Assembly: GCA_963576725.1 (NCBI GenBank)
Contig: OY755252.1
Coordinates: 24,744,655-24,808,654 of the forward strand
Length of the DNA: 64,000 nucleotides
DNA from: Azorinus chamasolen
Taxonomy: Eukaryota > Mollusca > Bivalvia > Cardiida > Solecurtidae
Direction of reading: 5' to 3'
Positions 1 through 13,400 of this stretch are shown piece after piece. The notes beneath the pieces are model-generated. The model was not told the origin of the DNA and ran no database searches. It worked only from the letters and a program-made list of their open reading frames with translations. Positions within the stretch are counted from its first letter, which is position 1. Each line of letters starts with the position of its first letter. Position numbers and translations under genes: made by a program.

Positions 1-3000
1 CGATATGCTACAAGCTTGTACTTGAAAACATTAAGATCGGGACAACACGACCGGTATTTCCGGTCTCTCGGCACTAAATCGGGCTGTGTAACCAAATTGA
101 AAAATGAAAATCGTCATAACTTTTTAAAAAAGAAAGATGGAAATATAAAGTAAATTTCAAAGTTGTTTGTCAAGACAATGTCTACCGATTGATGTAAAAT
201 TTTCTAGGGTCTGACGTCACATAGCCGAGATCGGGGCCGAAAACTATTTCCGGTCAAATTTTGAACCGATATAACAGAATAACCATCGGAGATAGAAAAA
301 TAGTGTCAACAGCAAATATGCTTCATTTTACATGCCCTATCGATTGCAATCGAGTTTTTTCTTCTAGCACTTCCGGTTCTGCTTTTTCACTCTAGTGCTA
401 GATTTTGAGGTCCAAGGTTCGAAACCTTGATATCAATCGATTTAATGACCAGAAATGAGCAACTTTTGTTCTTACATATATATTCCATATCTGTCCGGTA
501 ACGTATTATAAGTGAAACTCAGTTATTGGGCTCTGGCACAAACACGGGAACACAATCCGCTTGTATTCAGCTGAGTTATCAATTTGACCAATGTTTCAAA
601 CTCTGTGTACTGAATCCTTTCCAACGATATGCTACAAGCTTGTACTTGAAAGCTTTAAGATCGGGACAACACGACCGGTATTTCCGGTCTCTCGGCACTA
701 AATCGGATTGTGTAACCAAATTGAAAAATGAAAATCGTCATAACTTTTTAAAAAAGAAAGATGGAAATATAAAGTAAATTGCAAAGTTGTTTGACAAGAC
801 AATGTCTACCGATTGATGTAAAATTTTCTAGGGTCTGACGTCACATAGCCGAGATCGGGGCCGAAAACCATTTCCGGTCAAATTTTGAACCGATATAACA
901 GAATAACCATCGGAGATAGAAAAATAGTGTCAACAGCAAATATGTTTCATTTTACATGCCCTATCGATTGCAATCGAGTTTTTTCTTCTAGCACTTCCGG
1001 TTCTGCTTTTTCAGTCTAGTGCTAGATTTTGAGGTCCAAGGTTCGAAACCTTGATATCAATCGATTAAATGACCAGAAATGAGCAACTTTTATTCCATAT
1101 CTGTCCGGTAACGTATTATAAGTGAAACTCAGTTATTGGGCTCTGGCACAAACACGGGAACACAATCCGCTTGTATTCAGCTGAGTTATCAATTTGACCA
1201 ATGTTTCAAAGTCTGTGTACTGAATCCTTTCCAACGATATGCTACAAGCTTGTACTTGAAAGCATTAAGATCGGGACAACACGACCGGCATTTCCGGTCT
1301 CTCGGCACTAAATCGGGTTGTGTAACCAAATTGAAAAATGAAAATCGTCATAACTTTTTAAAAAAGAAAGATGGAAATATAAAGTAAATTTCAAAGTTGT
1401 TTGTCAAGACAATGTCTACCGATTGATGTAAAATTTTCTAGGATCTGACGTCACATAGCCGAGATCGGGGCCGAAAACCATTTCCGGTCAAATTTTGAAC
1501 CGATATAACAGAATAACCATCGGAGATAGAAAAATAGTGTCAACAGCAAATATGCTTCATTTTACATGCCCTATCGATTGCAATCGAGTTTTTTCTTCTA
1601 GCACTTCCGGTTCTGCTTTTTCACCCTAGTGCTAGATTTTGAGGTCCAAGGTTCGAAACCTTGATATCAATCGATTAAATGACCAGAAATGAGCAACTTT
1701 TATTCCATATCTGTCCGGTAACGTATTATAAGTGAAACTCAGTTATTGGGCTCTGGCACAAACACGGGAACACAATCCGCTTGTATTCAGCTGAGTTATC
1801 AATTTGACCAATGTTTCAAACTCTGTGTACTGAATCCTTTCCAACGATATGCTACAAGCTTGTACTTGAAAGCTTTAAGATCGGGACAACACGACCGGTA
1901 TTTCCGGTCTCTCGGCACTAAATCGGATTGTGTAACCAAATTGAAAAATGAAAATCGTCATAACGTTTTAAAAAAGAAAGATCGAAATATAAAGTAAATT
2001 TCAAAGTTGTTTGTCAATACAATGTCTACCGATTGATGTAAAATTTTCTAGGGTCTGACGTCACATAGCCGAGATCGGGACCGAAAACCATTTCCGGTCA
2101 AATTTTGAACCGATATAACAGAATAACCATCGGAGATAGAAAAATAGTGTCAACAGCAAATATGCTTCATTTTACATGCCCTATCGATTGCAATCGAGTT
2201 TTTTCTTCTAGCACTTCCGGTTCTACTTTTTCACTCTAGTGCTAGATTTTGAGGTCCAAGGTTCGAAACCTTGATATCAATCGATTTATCGACCAGAAAT
2301 GAGCAACTTTTGTTCTTACATATATATTCCATATCTGTCCGGTAACGTATTATAAGTGAAACTCAGTTATTGGGCTCTGGCACAAACAAGGGAACACAAT
2401 CCGCTTGTATTCAGCTGAGTTATCAATTTGACCAATGTTTCAAACTCTGTGTACTGAATCCTTTCCAACGATATGCTACAAGCTTGTACTTGAAAGCATT
2501 AAGATCGGGACAACACGACCGGCATTTCCGGTCACTCGGCACTAAATCGGGTTGTGTAACCAAATTGAAAAATGAAAATCGTCATAACTTTTTAAAAAAG
2601 AAAGATGGAAATATAAAGTAAATTTCAAAGTTGTTTGTCAAGACAATGTCTACCGATTGATGTAAAATTTTCTAGGGTCTGACGTCACATAGCCGAGAAC
2701 GGGGCCGAAAACCATTTCCGGTCAAATTTTGAACCGATATAACAGAATAACCATCGGAGATAGAAAAATAGTGTCAACAGCAAATATGCTTCATTTTACA
2801 TGCCCTATCGATTGCAATCGAGTTTTTTCTTCTAGCACTTCCGGTTCTGCTTTTTCACTCTAGTGCAAGATTTTGAGGACCAAGGTTCGAAACCTTGATA
2901 TATCAATCGATTTAATGACCAGAAATGAGCAACTTTTGTTCTTACATATATATTCCATATCTGTCCGGTAACGTATTATAAGTGAAACTCAGTTATTGGG

Positions 3001-3766
3001 CTCTGGCACAAACACGGGAACACAATCCGCTTGTATTCAGCTGAGTTATCAATTTGACCAATGTTTCAAACTCTGTGTACTGAATCCTTTCCAACGATAT
3101 GCTACAAGCTTGTACTTGAAAGCATTAAGATCGGGACAACACGACCGGCATTTCCGGTCACTCGGCACTAAATCGGGTTGTGTAACCAAATTGAAAAATG
3201 AAAATCGTCATAACTTTTTAAAAAAGAAAGATGGAAATATAAAGTAAATTTCAAAGTTGTTTGTCAAGACAATGTCTACCGATTGATGTAAAATTTTCTA
3301 GGATCTGACGTCACATAGCCGAGATCGGGGCCGAAAACCATTTCCGGTCAAATTTTGAACCGATATAACAGAATAACCATCGGAGATAGAAAAATAGTGT
3401 CAACAGCAAATATGCTTCATTTTACATGCCCTATCGATTGCAATCGAGTTTTTTCTTCTAGCACTTCCGGTTCTGCTTTTTCACTCTAGTGCTAGATTTT
3501 GAGGTCCAAGGTTCGAAACCTTGATATCAATCGATTTAATGACCAGAAATGAGCAACTTTTGTTCTTACATATATATTCCATATCTGTCCGATAACGTAT
3601 TATAAGTGAAACTCAGTTATTGGGCTCTGGCACAAACACGGGAACACAATCCGCTTGTATTCAGCTGAGTTATCAATTTGACCAATGTTTCAAACTCTGT
3701 GTACTGAATCCTTTCCAACGATATGCTACAAGCTTGTACTTGAAAGCTTTAAGATCGGGACAACAC

Positions 3767-3783
3767 GACCGGTATTTCCGGTC
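3767..3783. other. GACCGG-TATTT-CCGGTC hairpin in the monomer
   Basis: A perfect 6-bp inverted repeat with a 5-base loop. Most copies have TATTT or CATTT in the loop and keep the stem. Some copies have TCGGTC or TAGGTC in the right arm (for example near 15000, 21860, 24360, 33720), which breaks one or two pairs. Confidence 0.7.
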
Positions 3784-3929
3784 TCTCGGCACTAAATCGG
3801 ATTGTGTAACCAAATTGAAAAATGAAAATCGTCAGTACTTTTTAAAAAAGAAAGATGGAAATATAAAGTAAATTGCAAAGTTGTTTGACAAGACAATGTC
3901 TACCGATTGATGTAAAATTTTCTAGGGTC

Positions 3930-3937
3930 TGACGTCA
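3930..3937. promoter_or_regulatory. Perfect CRE palindrome TGACGTCA, one per monomer
   Basis: TGACGTCA is the full palindromic cAMP-response element bound by CREB/ATF bZIP proteins. It sits in the context GTCTGACGTCACATAG. In every monomer I read it is intact, even where the next bases vary (CACATAG, CATATAG, CAAATAG, CACACAG, CACTTAG). Whether it is bound, methylated or silent cannot be told from sequence. Confidence 0.75.
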
Positions 3938-4057
3938 CACAGCCGAGAACGGGGCCGAAAACCATTTCCGGTCAAATTTTGAACCGGTATAACAGAATAA
4001 CCATCGGAGATAGAAAAATAGTGTCAACAGCAAATATGCTTCATTTTACATGCCCTA

Positions 4058-4071
4058 TCGATTGCAATCGA
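4058..4071. other. 14-bp perfect palindrome TCGATTGCAATCGA in the monomer
   Basis: The palindrome is centred on ATTGCAAT and lies just before a T6 run. It is intact in nearly every monomer. An exception near 34000 reads CGATCGCAATCG. ATTGCAAT resembles a C/EBP-type core, but no function is shown. Confidence 0.65.
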
Positions 4072-4082
4072 GTTTTTTCTTC

Positions 4083-4147
4083 TAGCACTTCCGGTTCTGC
4101 TTTTTCACTCTAGTGCCAGATTTTGAGGTCCAAGGTTCGAAACCTTG
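4083..4147 (+). other. tRNA-like module: D-arm-like and perfect T-arm sequence
   Basis: The right part is CAAGG-TTCGAAA-CCTTG (4131-4147), a 5-bp stem with a 7-base loop. It matches a tRNA T arm, contains the B-box GGTTCGAAACC, and is preceded by AGGTC like a variable loop. The left part, TAGCACTTCCGGTTCTGC (4083-4100), places G-G where tRNAs have G18-G19 and allows three of four D-stem pairs. No anticodon stem or acceptor stem can be formed, and the spacing is 7 bases longer than in a class I tRNA. A TTTTT run (4101-4105) between the boxes would terminate RNA polymerase III. I read it as a degenerate tRNA or SINE head captured in the satellite, not a tRNA gene. Confidence 0.5.
4087..4095 (-). 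promoter_or_regulatory. Perfect ETS-type site ACTTCCGGT, one in most monomers
   Basis: ACTTCCGGT is the reverse complement of ACCGGAAGT, the high-affinity ETS-family core. Most monomers keep it. A minority have ACTTCCTGT, for example near 7192, 8442, 10314 and 13434. Two weaker TTCCGGT copies lie elsewhere in the unit. It overlaps the A-box-like part of the tRNA-like module, so the two interpretations compete. Confidence 0.55.
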
Positions 4148-6724
4148 ATATCAATCGATTTAATGACCAGAAATGAGCAACTTTTGTTCTTACATATATA
4201 TTCCATATCTGTCCGGTAACGTATTATAAGTGAAACTCAGTTATTGGGCTCTGGCACAAACAAGGGAACACAATCCGCTTGTATTCAGCTGAGTTGTCAA
4301 TTTGACCAATGTTTCAAACTCTGTGTACTAAATCCTTTCCAACGATATGCTACAAGCTTGTACTTGAAAGCTTTAAGATCGGGACAACACGACCGGTATT
4401 TCCGGTCTCTCGGCACTAAATCGGGTTGTGTAACCAAATTGAAAAATGAAAATCGTCATAACTTTTTAAAAAAGAAAGATGGAAATATAAAGTAAATTTC
4501 AAAGTTGTTTGTCAAGACAATGTCTACCGATTGATGTAAAATTTTCTAGGATCTGACGTCACATAGCCGAGAACGGGGCCGAAAACCATTTCCGGTCAAA
4601 TTTTGAACCGATATAACAGAATAACCATCGGAGATAGAAAAATAGTGTCAACAGCAAATATGCTTCATTTTACATGCCCTATCGATTGCAATCGAGTTTT
4701 TTCTTCTAGCACTTCCGGTTCTGCTTTTTCACTCTAGTGCAAGATTTTGAGGACCAAGGTTCGAAACCTTGATATATCAATCGATTTAATGACCAGAAAT
4801 GAGCAACTTTTGTTCTTACATATATATTCCATATCTGTCCGGTAACGTATTATAAGTGAAACTCAGTTATTGGGCTCTGGCACAAACACGGGAACACAAT
4901 CCGCTTGTATTCAGCTGAGTTATCAATTTGACCAATGTTTCAAACTCTGTGTACTGAATCCTTTCCAACGATATGCTACAAGCTTGTACTTGAAAGCATT
5001 AAGATCGGGACAACACGACCGGCATTTCCGGTCACTCGGCACTAAATCGGGTTGTGTAACCAAATTGAAAAATGAAAATCGTCATAACTTTTTAAAAAAG
5101 AAAGATGGAAATATAAAGTAAATTTCAAAGTTGTTTGTCAAGACAATGTCTACCGATTGATGTAAAATTTCTAGATCTGACGTCACATAGCCGAGATCGG
5201 GGCCGAAAACCATTTCCGGTCAAATTTTGAACCGATATAACAGAATAACCATCGGAGATAGAAAAATAGTGTCAACAGCAAATATGCTTCATTTTACATG
5301 CCCTATCGATTGCAATCGAGTTTTTTCTTCTAGCACTTCCGGTTCTGCTTTTTCACTCTAGTGCTAGATTTTGAGGTCCAAGGTTCGAAACCTTGATATC
5401 AATCGATTTAATGACCAGAAATGAGCAACTTTTGTTCTTACATATATATTCCATATCTGTCCGATAACGTATTATAAGTGAAACTCAGTTATTGGGCTCT
5501 GGCACAAACACGGGAACACAATCCGCTTGTATTCAGCTGAGTTATCAATTTGACCAATGTTTCAAACTCTGTGTACTGAATCCTTTCCAACGATATGCTA
5601 CAAGCTTGTACTTGAAAGCTTTAAGATCGGGACAACACGACCGGTATTTCCGGTCTCTCGGCACTAAATCGGATTGTGTAACCAAATTGAAAAATGAAAA
5701 TCGTCAGTACTTTTTAAAAAAGAAAGATGGAAATATAAAGTAAATTGCAAAGTTGTTTGACAAGACAATGTCTACCGATTGATGTAAAATTTTCTAGGGT
5801 CTGACGTCACACAGCCGAGAACGGGGCCGAAAACCATTTCCGGTCAAATTTTGAACCGGTATAACAGAATAACCATCGGAGATAGAAAAATAGTGTCAAC
5901 AGCAAATATGCTTCATTTTACATGCCCTATCGATTGCAATCGAGTTTTTTCTTCTAGCACTTCCGGTTCTGCTTTTTCACTCTAGTGCCAGATTTTGAGG
6001 TCCAAGGTTCGAAACCTTGATATCAATCGATTTAATGACCAGAAATGAGCAACTTTTGTTCTTACATATATATTCCATATCTGTCCGGTAACGTATTATA
6101 AGTGAAACTCAGTTATTGGGCTCTGGCACAAACAAGGGAACACAATCCGCTTGTATTCAGCTGAGTTGTCAATTTGACCAATGTTTCAAACTCTGTGTAC
6201 TAAATCCTTTCCAACGATATGCTACAAGCTTGTACTTGAAAGCTTTAAGATCGGGACAACACGACCGGTATTTCCGGTCTCTCGGCACTAAATCGGGTTG
6301 TGTAACCAAATTGAAAAATGAAAATCGTCATAACTTTTTAAAAAAGAAAGATGGAAATATAAAGTAAATTTCAAAGTTGTTTGTCAAGACAATGTCTACC
6401 GATTGATGTAAAATTTTCTAGGGTCTGACGTCACATAGCCGAGATCGGGGCCGAAAACCATTTCCGGTCAAATTTTGAACCGATATAAGAGAATAACCAT
6501 CGGAGATAGAAAAATAGTGTCACAGCAAATATGCTTCATTTTACATGCCCTATCGATTGCAATCGAGTTTTTTCTTCTAGCACTTCCGGTTCTGCTTTTT
6601 CACTCTAGTGCTAGATTTTGAGGTCCAAGGTTCGAAACCTTGATATCAATCGATTAAATGACCAGAAATGAGCAACTTTTATTCCATATCTGTCCGGTAA
6701 CGTATTATAAGTGAAACTCAGTTA

Positions 6725-9221
6725 TTGGGCTCTGGCACAAACAAGGGAACACAATCCGCTTGTATTCAGCTGAGTTATCAATTTGACCAATGTTTCAAAC
6801 TCTGTGTACTGAATCCTTTCCAACGATATGCTACAAGCTTGTACTTGAAAGCATTAAGATCGGGACAACACGACCGGCATTTCCGGTCACTCGGCACTAA
6901 ATCGGGTTGTGTAACCAAATTGAAAAATGAAAATCGTCATAACTTTTTAAAAAAGAAAGATGGAAATATAAAGTAAATTTCAAAGTTGTTTGTCAAGACA
7001 ATGTCTACCGATTGATGTAAACTTTTCTAGGGTCTGACGTCACATAGCCGAGATCGGGGCCGAAAACCATTTCCGGTCAAATTTTGAACCGATATAAGAG
7101 AATAACCATCGGAGATAGAAAAATAGTGGCAACAGCAAATATGCTTCAATTTACATGCCCTATCGATTGCAATCGAGTTTTTTCTTCTAGCACTTCCTGT
7201 TCTGCTTTTTCACTCTAGTGCAAGATTTTGATGTCCAAGGTTCGAAACCTTGATATCAATCGATTTAATGACCAGAAATGAGCAACTTTTGTTCTTACAT
7301 ATATATTCCATATCTGTCCGGTAACGTATTATAAGTGAAACTCAGTTATTGGGCTCTGGCACAAACAAGGGAACACAATCCGCTTGTATTCAGCTGAGTT
7401 ATCAATTTGACCAATATTTCAAACTCTCTGTACTGAATCCTTCCCAACGATATGCTACAAGCTTGTACTTGAAAGCATTAAGATCGGGACAACACGACCG
7501 GTATTTCCGGTCTCTCGGCACTAAATCGGGTTGTGTAACCAAATTGAAAAATGAAAATCGTCATAACTTTTTAAAAAAGAAAGATGGAAATATAAAGTAA
7601 ATTTCAAAGTTGTTTGACAAGACAATGTCTACCGATTGATGTAAAATTTTCTAGGGTCTGACGTCACATAGCCGAGAACGGGGCCGAAAACCATTTCCGG
7701 TCAAATTTTGAACCGATATAACAGAATAACCATCGGAGATAGAAAAATAGTGTCAACAGCAAATATGCTTCATTTTACATGCCCTATCGATTGCAATCGA
7801 GTTTTTTCTTCTAGCACTTCCGGTTCTGCTTTTTCACTCTAGTGCAAGATTTTGAGGTCCAAGGTTCGAAACCTTGATATCAATCGATTTAATGACCAGA
7901 AATGAGCAACTTTTGTTCTTACATATATATTCCATATCTGTCCGGTAACGTATTATAAGTGAAACTCAGTTATTGGGCTCTGGCACAAACAAGGGAACAC
8001 AATCCGCTTGTATTCAGCTGAGTTATCAATTTGACCAATGTTTCAAACTCTGTGTACTGAATCCTTTCCAACGATATGCTACAAGCTTGTACTTGAAAGC
8101 ATTAAGATCGGGACAACACGACCGGCATTTCCGGTCACTCGGCACTAAATCGGGTTGTGTAACCAAATTGAAAAATGAAAATCGTCATAACTTTTTTAAA
8201 AAAGAAAGATGGAAATATAAAGTAAATTTCAAAGTTGTTTGTCAAGACAATGTCTACCGATTGATGTAAACTTTTCTAGGGTCTGACGTCACATAGCCGA
8301 GATCGGGGCCGAAAACCATTTCCGGTCAAATTTTGAACCGATATAAGAGAATAACCATCGGAGATAGAAAAATAGTGGCAACAGCAAATATGCTTCAATT
8401 TACATGCCCTATCGATTGCAATCGAGTTTTTTCTTCTAGCACTTCCTGTTCTGCTTTTTCACTCTAGTGCAAGATTTTGATGTCCAAGGTTCGAAACCTT
8501 GATATCAATCGATTTAATGACCAGAAATGAGCAACTTTTGTTCTTACATATATATTCCATATCTGTCCGGTAACGTATTATAAGTGAAACTCAGTTATTG
8601 GGCTCTGGCACAAACAAGGGAACACAATCCGCTTGTATTCAGCTGAGTTATCAATTTGACCAATATTTCAAACTCTCTGTACTGAATCCTTCCCAACGAT
8701 ATGCTACAAGCTTGTACTTGAAAGCATTAAGATCGGGACAACACGACCGGTATTTCCGGTCTCTCGGCACTAAATCGGGTTGTGTAACCAAATTGAAAAA
8801 TGAAAATCGTCATAACTTTTTAAAAAAGAAAGATGGAAATATAAAGTAAATTTCAAAGTTGTTTGACAAGACAATGTCTACCGATTGATGTAAAATTTTC
8901 TAGGGTCTGACGTCACATAGCCGAGAACAGGGCCGAAAACCATTTCCGGTCAAATTTTGAACCGATATAACAGAATAACCATCGGAGATAGAAAAATAGT
9001 GTCAACAGCAAATATGCTTCATTTTACATGCCCTATCGATTGCAATCGAGTTTTTTCTTCTAGCACTTCCGGTTCTGCTTTTTCACTCTAGTGCAAGATT
9101 TTGAGGTCCAAGGTTCGAAACCTTGATATCAATCGATTTAATGACCAGAAATGAGCAACTTTTGTTCTTACATATATATTCCATATCTGTCCGGTAACGT
9201 ATTATAAGTGAAACTCAGTTA
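6725..9221 (+). repeat. Higher-order duplication of a two-monomer block
   Basis: The pair 6725-7972 and the pair 7973-9221 share private variants. These are GTAAACTTTTCTAG, ATATAAGAGAATAACC, AGTGGCAACAGC and TTGATGTCC in the first unit, and CAATATTTCAAACTCTCTG with CCTTCCCAACG in the second. One extra T in the run near 8192 distinguishes the second pair. Confidence 0.85.
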
Positions 9222-10469
9222 TTGGGCTCTGGCACAAACAAGGGAACACAATCCGCTTGTATTCAGCTGAGTTATCAATTTGACCAATGTTTCAAACTCT
9301 GTGTACTGAATCCTTTCCAACGATATGCTACAAGCTTGTACTTGAAAGCATTAAGATCGGGACAACACGACCGGCATTTCCGGTCACTCGGCACTAAATC
9401 GGGTTGTGTAACCAAATTGAAAAATGAAAATCGTCATAACTTTTTAAAAAAGAAAGATGGAAATATAAAGTAAATTTCAAAGTTGTTTGTCAAGACAATG
9501 TCTACCGATTGAAGTAAAATTTTCTAGGATCTGACGTCATATAGCCGAGATCGGGGCCGAAAACCATTTCCGGTCAAATTTTGAACCGATATAACAGAAT
9601 AACCATCGGAGATAGAAAAATAGTGTCAACAGCAAATATGCTTCATTTTACATGCCCTATCGATTGCAATCGAGTTTTTTCTTCTAGCACTTCCGGTTCT
9701 GCTTTTTCACTCTAGTGCTAGATTTTGAGGTCCAAGGTTCGAAACCTTGATATCAATCGATTTAATGACCAGAAATGAGCAACTTTTGTTCTTACATATA
9801 TATTCCATATCTGTCCGGTAACGTATTATAAGTGAAACTCAGTTATTGGGCTCTGGCACAAACAAGGGAACACATTTCGCTTGTATTCAGCTGAGTTATC
9901 AATTTGACCAATATTTCAAACTCTGTGTACTGAATCCTTCCCAACGATATGCTACAAGCTTGTACTTGAAAGCATTAAGATCGGGACAACACGACCGGTA
10001 TTTCCGGTCTCTCGGCACTAAATCGGGTTTTGTAACCAAATTGAAAAATGAAAATCGTCATAACTTTTTAAAAAAGAAAGATGGAAATATAAAGTAAATT
10101 TCAAAGTTGTTTGACAAGACAATGTCTACCGGTTGATGTAAAATTTTCTAGGGTCTGACGTCACATAGCCGAGAACGGGGCCGAAAACCATTTCCGGTCA
10201 AATTTTGAACCGATATAACAGAATAACCATCGGAGATAGAAAAATAGTGTCAACAGCAAATATGCTTCATTTTACATGCCCTATCGATTGCAATCGAGTT
10301 TTTTCTTCTAGCACTTCCTGTTCTGCTTTTTCACTCTAGTGCAAGATTTTGAGGTCCAAGGTTCGAAACCTTGATATCAATCGATTTAATGACCAGAAAT
10401 GAGCAACTTTTGTTCTTACATATATATTCCATATCTGTCCGGTAACGTATTATAAGTGAAACTCAGTTA

Positions 10470-13400
10470 TTGGGCTCTGGCACAAACAAGGGAACACAAT
10501 CCGCTTGTATTCAGCTGAGTTATCAATTTGACCAATGTTTCAAACTCTGTGTACTGAATCCTTTCCAACGATATGCTACAAGCTTGTACTTGAAAGCATT
10601 AAGATCGGGACAACACGACCGGCATTTCCGGTCACTCGGCACTAAATCGGGTTGTGTAACCAAATTGAAAAATGAAAATCGTCATAACTTTTTAAAAAAG
10701 AAAGATGGAAATATAAAGTAAATTTCAAAGTTGTTTGTCAAGACAATGTCTACCGATTGATATAAAATTTTCTAGGATCTGACGTCATATAGCCGAGATC
10801 GGGGCCGAAAACCATTTCCGGTCAAATTTTGAACCGATATAACAGAATAACCATCGGAGATAGAAAAATAGTGTCAACAGCAAATATGCTTCATTTTACA
10901 TGCCCTATCGATTGCAATCGAGTTTTTTCTTCTAGCACTTCCGGTTCTGCTTTTTCACTCTAGTGCTAGATTTTGAGGTCCAAGGTTCGAAACCTTGATA
11001 TCAATCGATTTAATGACCAGAAATGAGCAACTTTTGTTCTTACATATATATTCCATATCTGTCCGGTAACGTATTATAAGTGAAACTCAGTTATTGGGCT
11101 CTGGCACAAACAAGGGAACACAATCCGCTTGTATTCAGCTGAGTTATCAATTTGACCAATGTTTCAAACTCTGTGTACTGAATCCTTTCCAACGATATGC
11201 TACAAGCTTGTACTTGAAAGCATTAAGATCGGGACAACACGACCGGCATTTCCGGTCACTCGGCACTAAATCGGGTTGTGTAACCAAATTGAAAAATGAA
11301 AATCGTCATAACTTTTTAAAAAAGAAAGATGGAAATATAAAGTAAATTTCAAAGTTGTTTGTCAAGACAATGTCTACCGATTGATATAAAATTTTCTAGG
11401 ATCTGACGTCATATAGCCGAGATCGGGGCCGAAAACCATTTCCGGTCAAATTTTGAACCGATATAACAGAATAACCATCGGAGATAGAAAAATAGTGTCA
11501 ACAGCAAATATGCTTCATTTTACATGCCCTATCGATTGCAATCGAGTTTTTTCTTCTAGCACTTCCGGTTCTGCTTTTTCACTCTAGTGCTAGATTTTGA
11601 GGTCCAAGGTTCGAAACCTTGATATCAATCGATTTAATGACCAGAAATGAGCAACTTTTGTTCTTACATATATATTCCATATCTGTCCGGTAACGTATTA
11701 TAAGTGAAACTCAGTTATTGGGCTCTGGCACAAACACGGGAACACAATCCGCTTGTATTCAGCTGAGTTATCAATTTGACCAATGTTTCAAACTCTGTGT
11801 ACTGAATCCTTTCCAACGATATGCTACAAGCTTGTACTTGAAAGCTTTAAGATCGGGACAACACGACCGGTATTTCCGGTCTCTCGGTACTAAATCGGAT
11901 TGTGTAACCAAATTGAAAAATGAAAATCGTCATAACTTTTTAAAAAAGAAAGATGGAAATATAAAGTAAATTGCAAAGTTGTTTGACAAGACAATGTCTA
12001 CCAATTGATGTAAAATTTTCTAGGGTCTGACGTCACATAGCCGAGAACGGGGCCGAAAACCATTTCCGGTCAAATTTTGAACCGATATAACAGAATAACC
12101 ATCGGAGATAGAAAAATAGTGTCAACAGCAAATATGCTTCAATTTACATGCCCTATCGATTGCAATCGAGTTTTTTCTTCTAGCACTTCCGGTTCTGCTT
12201 TTTCACTCTAGTGCAAGATTTTGAGGTCCAAGGTTCGAAACCTTGATATCAATCGATTTAATGACCAGAAATGAGCAACTTTTGTTCTTACATATATATT
12301 CCATATCTGTCCGGTAACGTATTATAAGTGAAACTCAGTTATTGGGCTCTGGCACAAACAAGGGAACACAATCCGCTTGTATTCAGCTGAGTTATCAATT
12401 TGACCAATGTTTCAAACTCTGTGTACTGAATCCTTTCCAACGATATGCTACAAGCTTGTACTTGAAAGCATTAAGATCGGGACAACACGACCGGCATTTC
12501 CGGTCACTCGGCACTAAATCGGGTTGTGTAACCAAATTGAAAAATGAAAATCGTCATAACTTTTTAAAAAAGAAAGATGGAAATATAAAGTAAATTGCAA
12601 AGTTGTTTGTCAAGACAATGTCTACCGATTGATGTAAAATTTTCTAGGATCTGACGTCACATAGCCGAGATCGGGGCCGAAAACCATTTCCGGTCAAATT
12701 TTGAACCGATATAACAGAATAACCATCGGAGATAGAAAAATAGTGTCAACAGCAAATATGCTTCATTTTACATGCCCTATCGATTGCAATCGAGTTTTTT
12801 CTTCTAGCACTTCCGGTTCTGCTTTTTCACTCTAGTGCTAGATTTTGAGGTCCAAGGTTCGAAACCTTGATATCAATCGATTTAATGACCAGAAATGAGC
12901 AACTTTTGTTCTTACATATATATTCCATATCTGTCCGATAACGTATTATAAGTGAAACTCAGTTATTGGGCTCTGGCACAAACACGGGAACACAATCCGC
13001 TTGTATTCAGCTGAGTTATCAATTTGACCAATGTTTCAAACTCTGTGTACTGAATCCTTTCCAACGATATGCTACAAGCTTGTACTTGAAAGCTTTAAGA
13101 TCGGGACAACACGACCGGTATTTCCGGTCTCTCGGCACTAAATCGGATTGTGTAACCAAATTGAAAAATGAAAATCGTCATAACTTTTTAAAACAGAAAG
13201 ATGGAAATATAAAGTAAATTGCAAAGTTGTTTGACAAGACAATGTCTACCGATTGATGTAAAATTTTCTAGGGTCTGACGTCACATAGCCGAGAACGGGG
13301 CCGAAAACCATTTCCGGTCAAATTTTGAACCGATATAACAGAATAACCATCGGAGATAGAAAAATAGTGTCAACAGCAAATATGCTTCATTTTACATGCC

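Larger units (their letters stand above)
3620..4243 (+). repeat. Reference satellite monomer (624 bp) with its internal landmarks
   Basis: This unit is used to place the recurring motifs. In order it has the palindrome ACAAGCTTGT (3728-3737), a GACCGG/CCGGTC hairpin (3767-3783), TGACGTCA (3930-3937), the 14-bp palindrome TCGATTGCAATCGA (4058-4071), ACTTCCGGT (4087-4095) and a tRNA-like T arm (4131-4147). TTCCGGT occurs three times in the unit, near 3776, 3965 and 4089. CpG is frequent for an AT-rich repeat. The open frame from the TTG at 3620 contains no ATG and is closed upstream by a TAA, so I do not read the monomer as coding. Confidence 0.95.
2996..6724 (+). repeat. Higher-order duplication of a three-monomer block
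   Basis: Units at 2996, 3620 and 4244 recur as those at 4870, 5492 and 6116 with the same diagnostic variants. The shared marks are GTCAGTACTTTTT and CACACAGCC in the second unit, and GAGTTGTCAATTTG with TACTAAATCC in the third. The unit at 2370 shares its second half with the unit at 4244 (GAGGACCAAGG and an extra TA in GATATATC). This places the exchange point inside a monomer rather than at my arbitrary unit start. Confidence 0.85.

Noticed and set aside
4083..4147. Functional tRNA gene repeated in the array
   Set aside because: No anticodon stem, no acceptor stem, and a T5 run between the A- and B-box-like parts.
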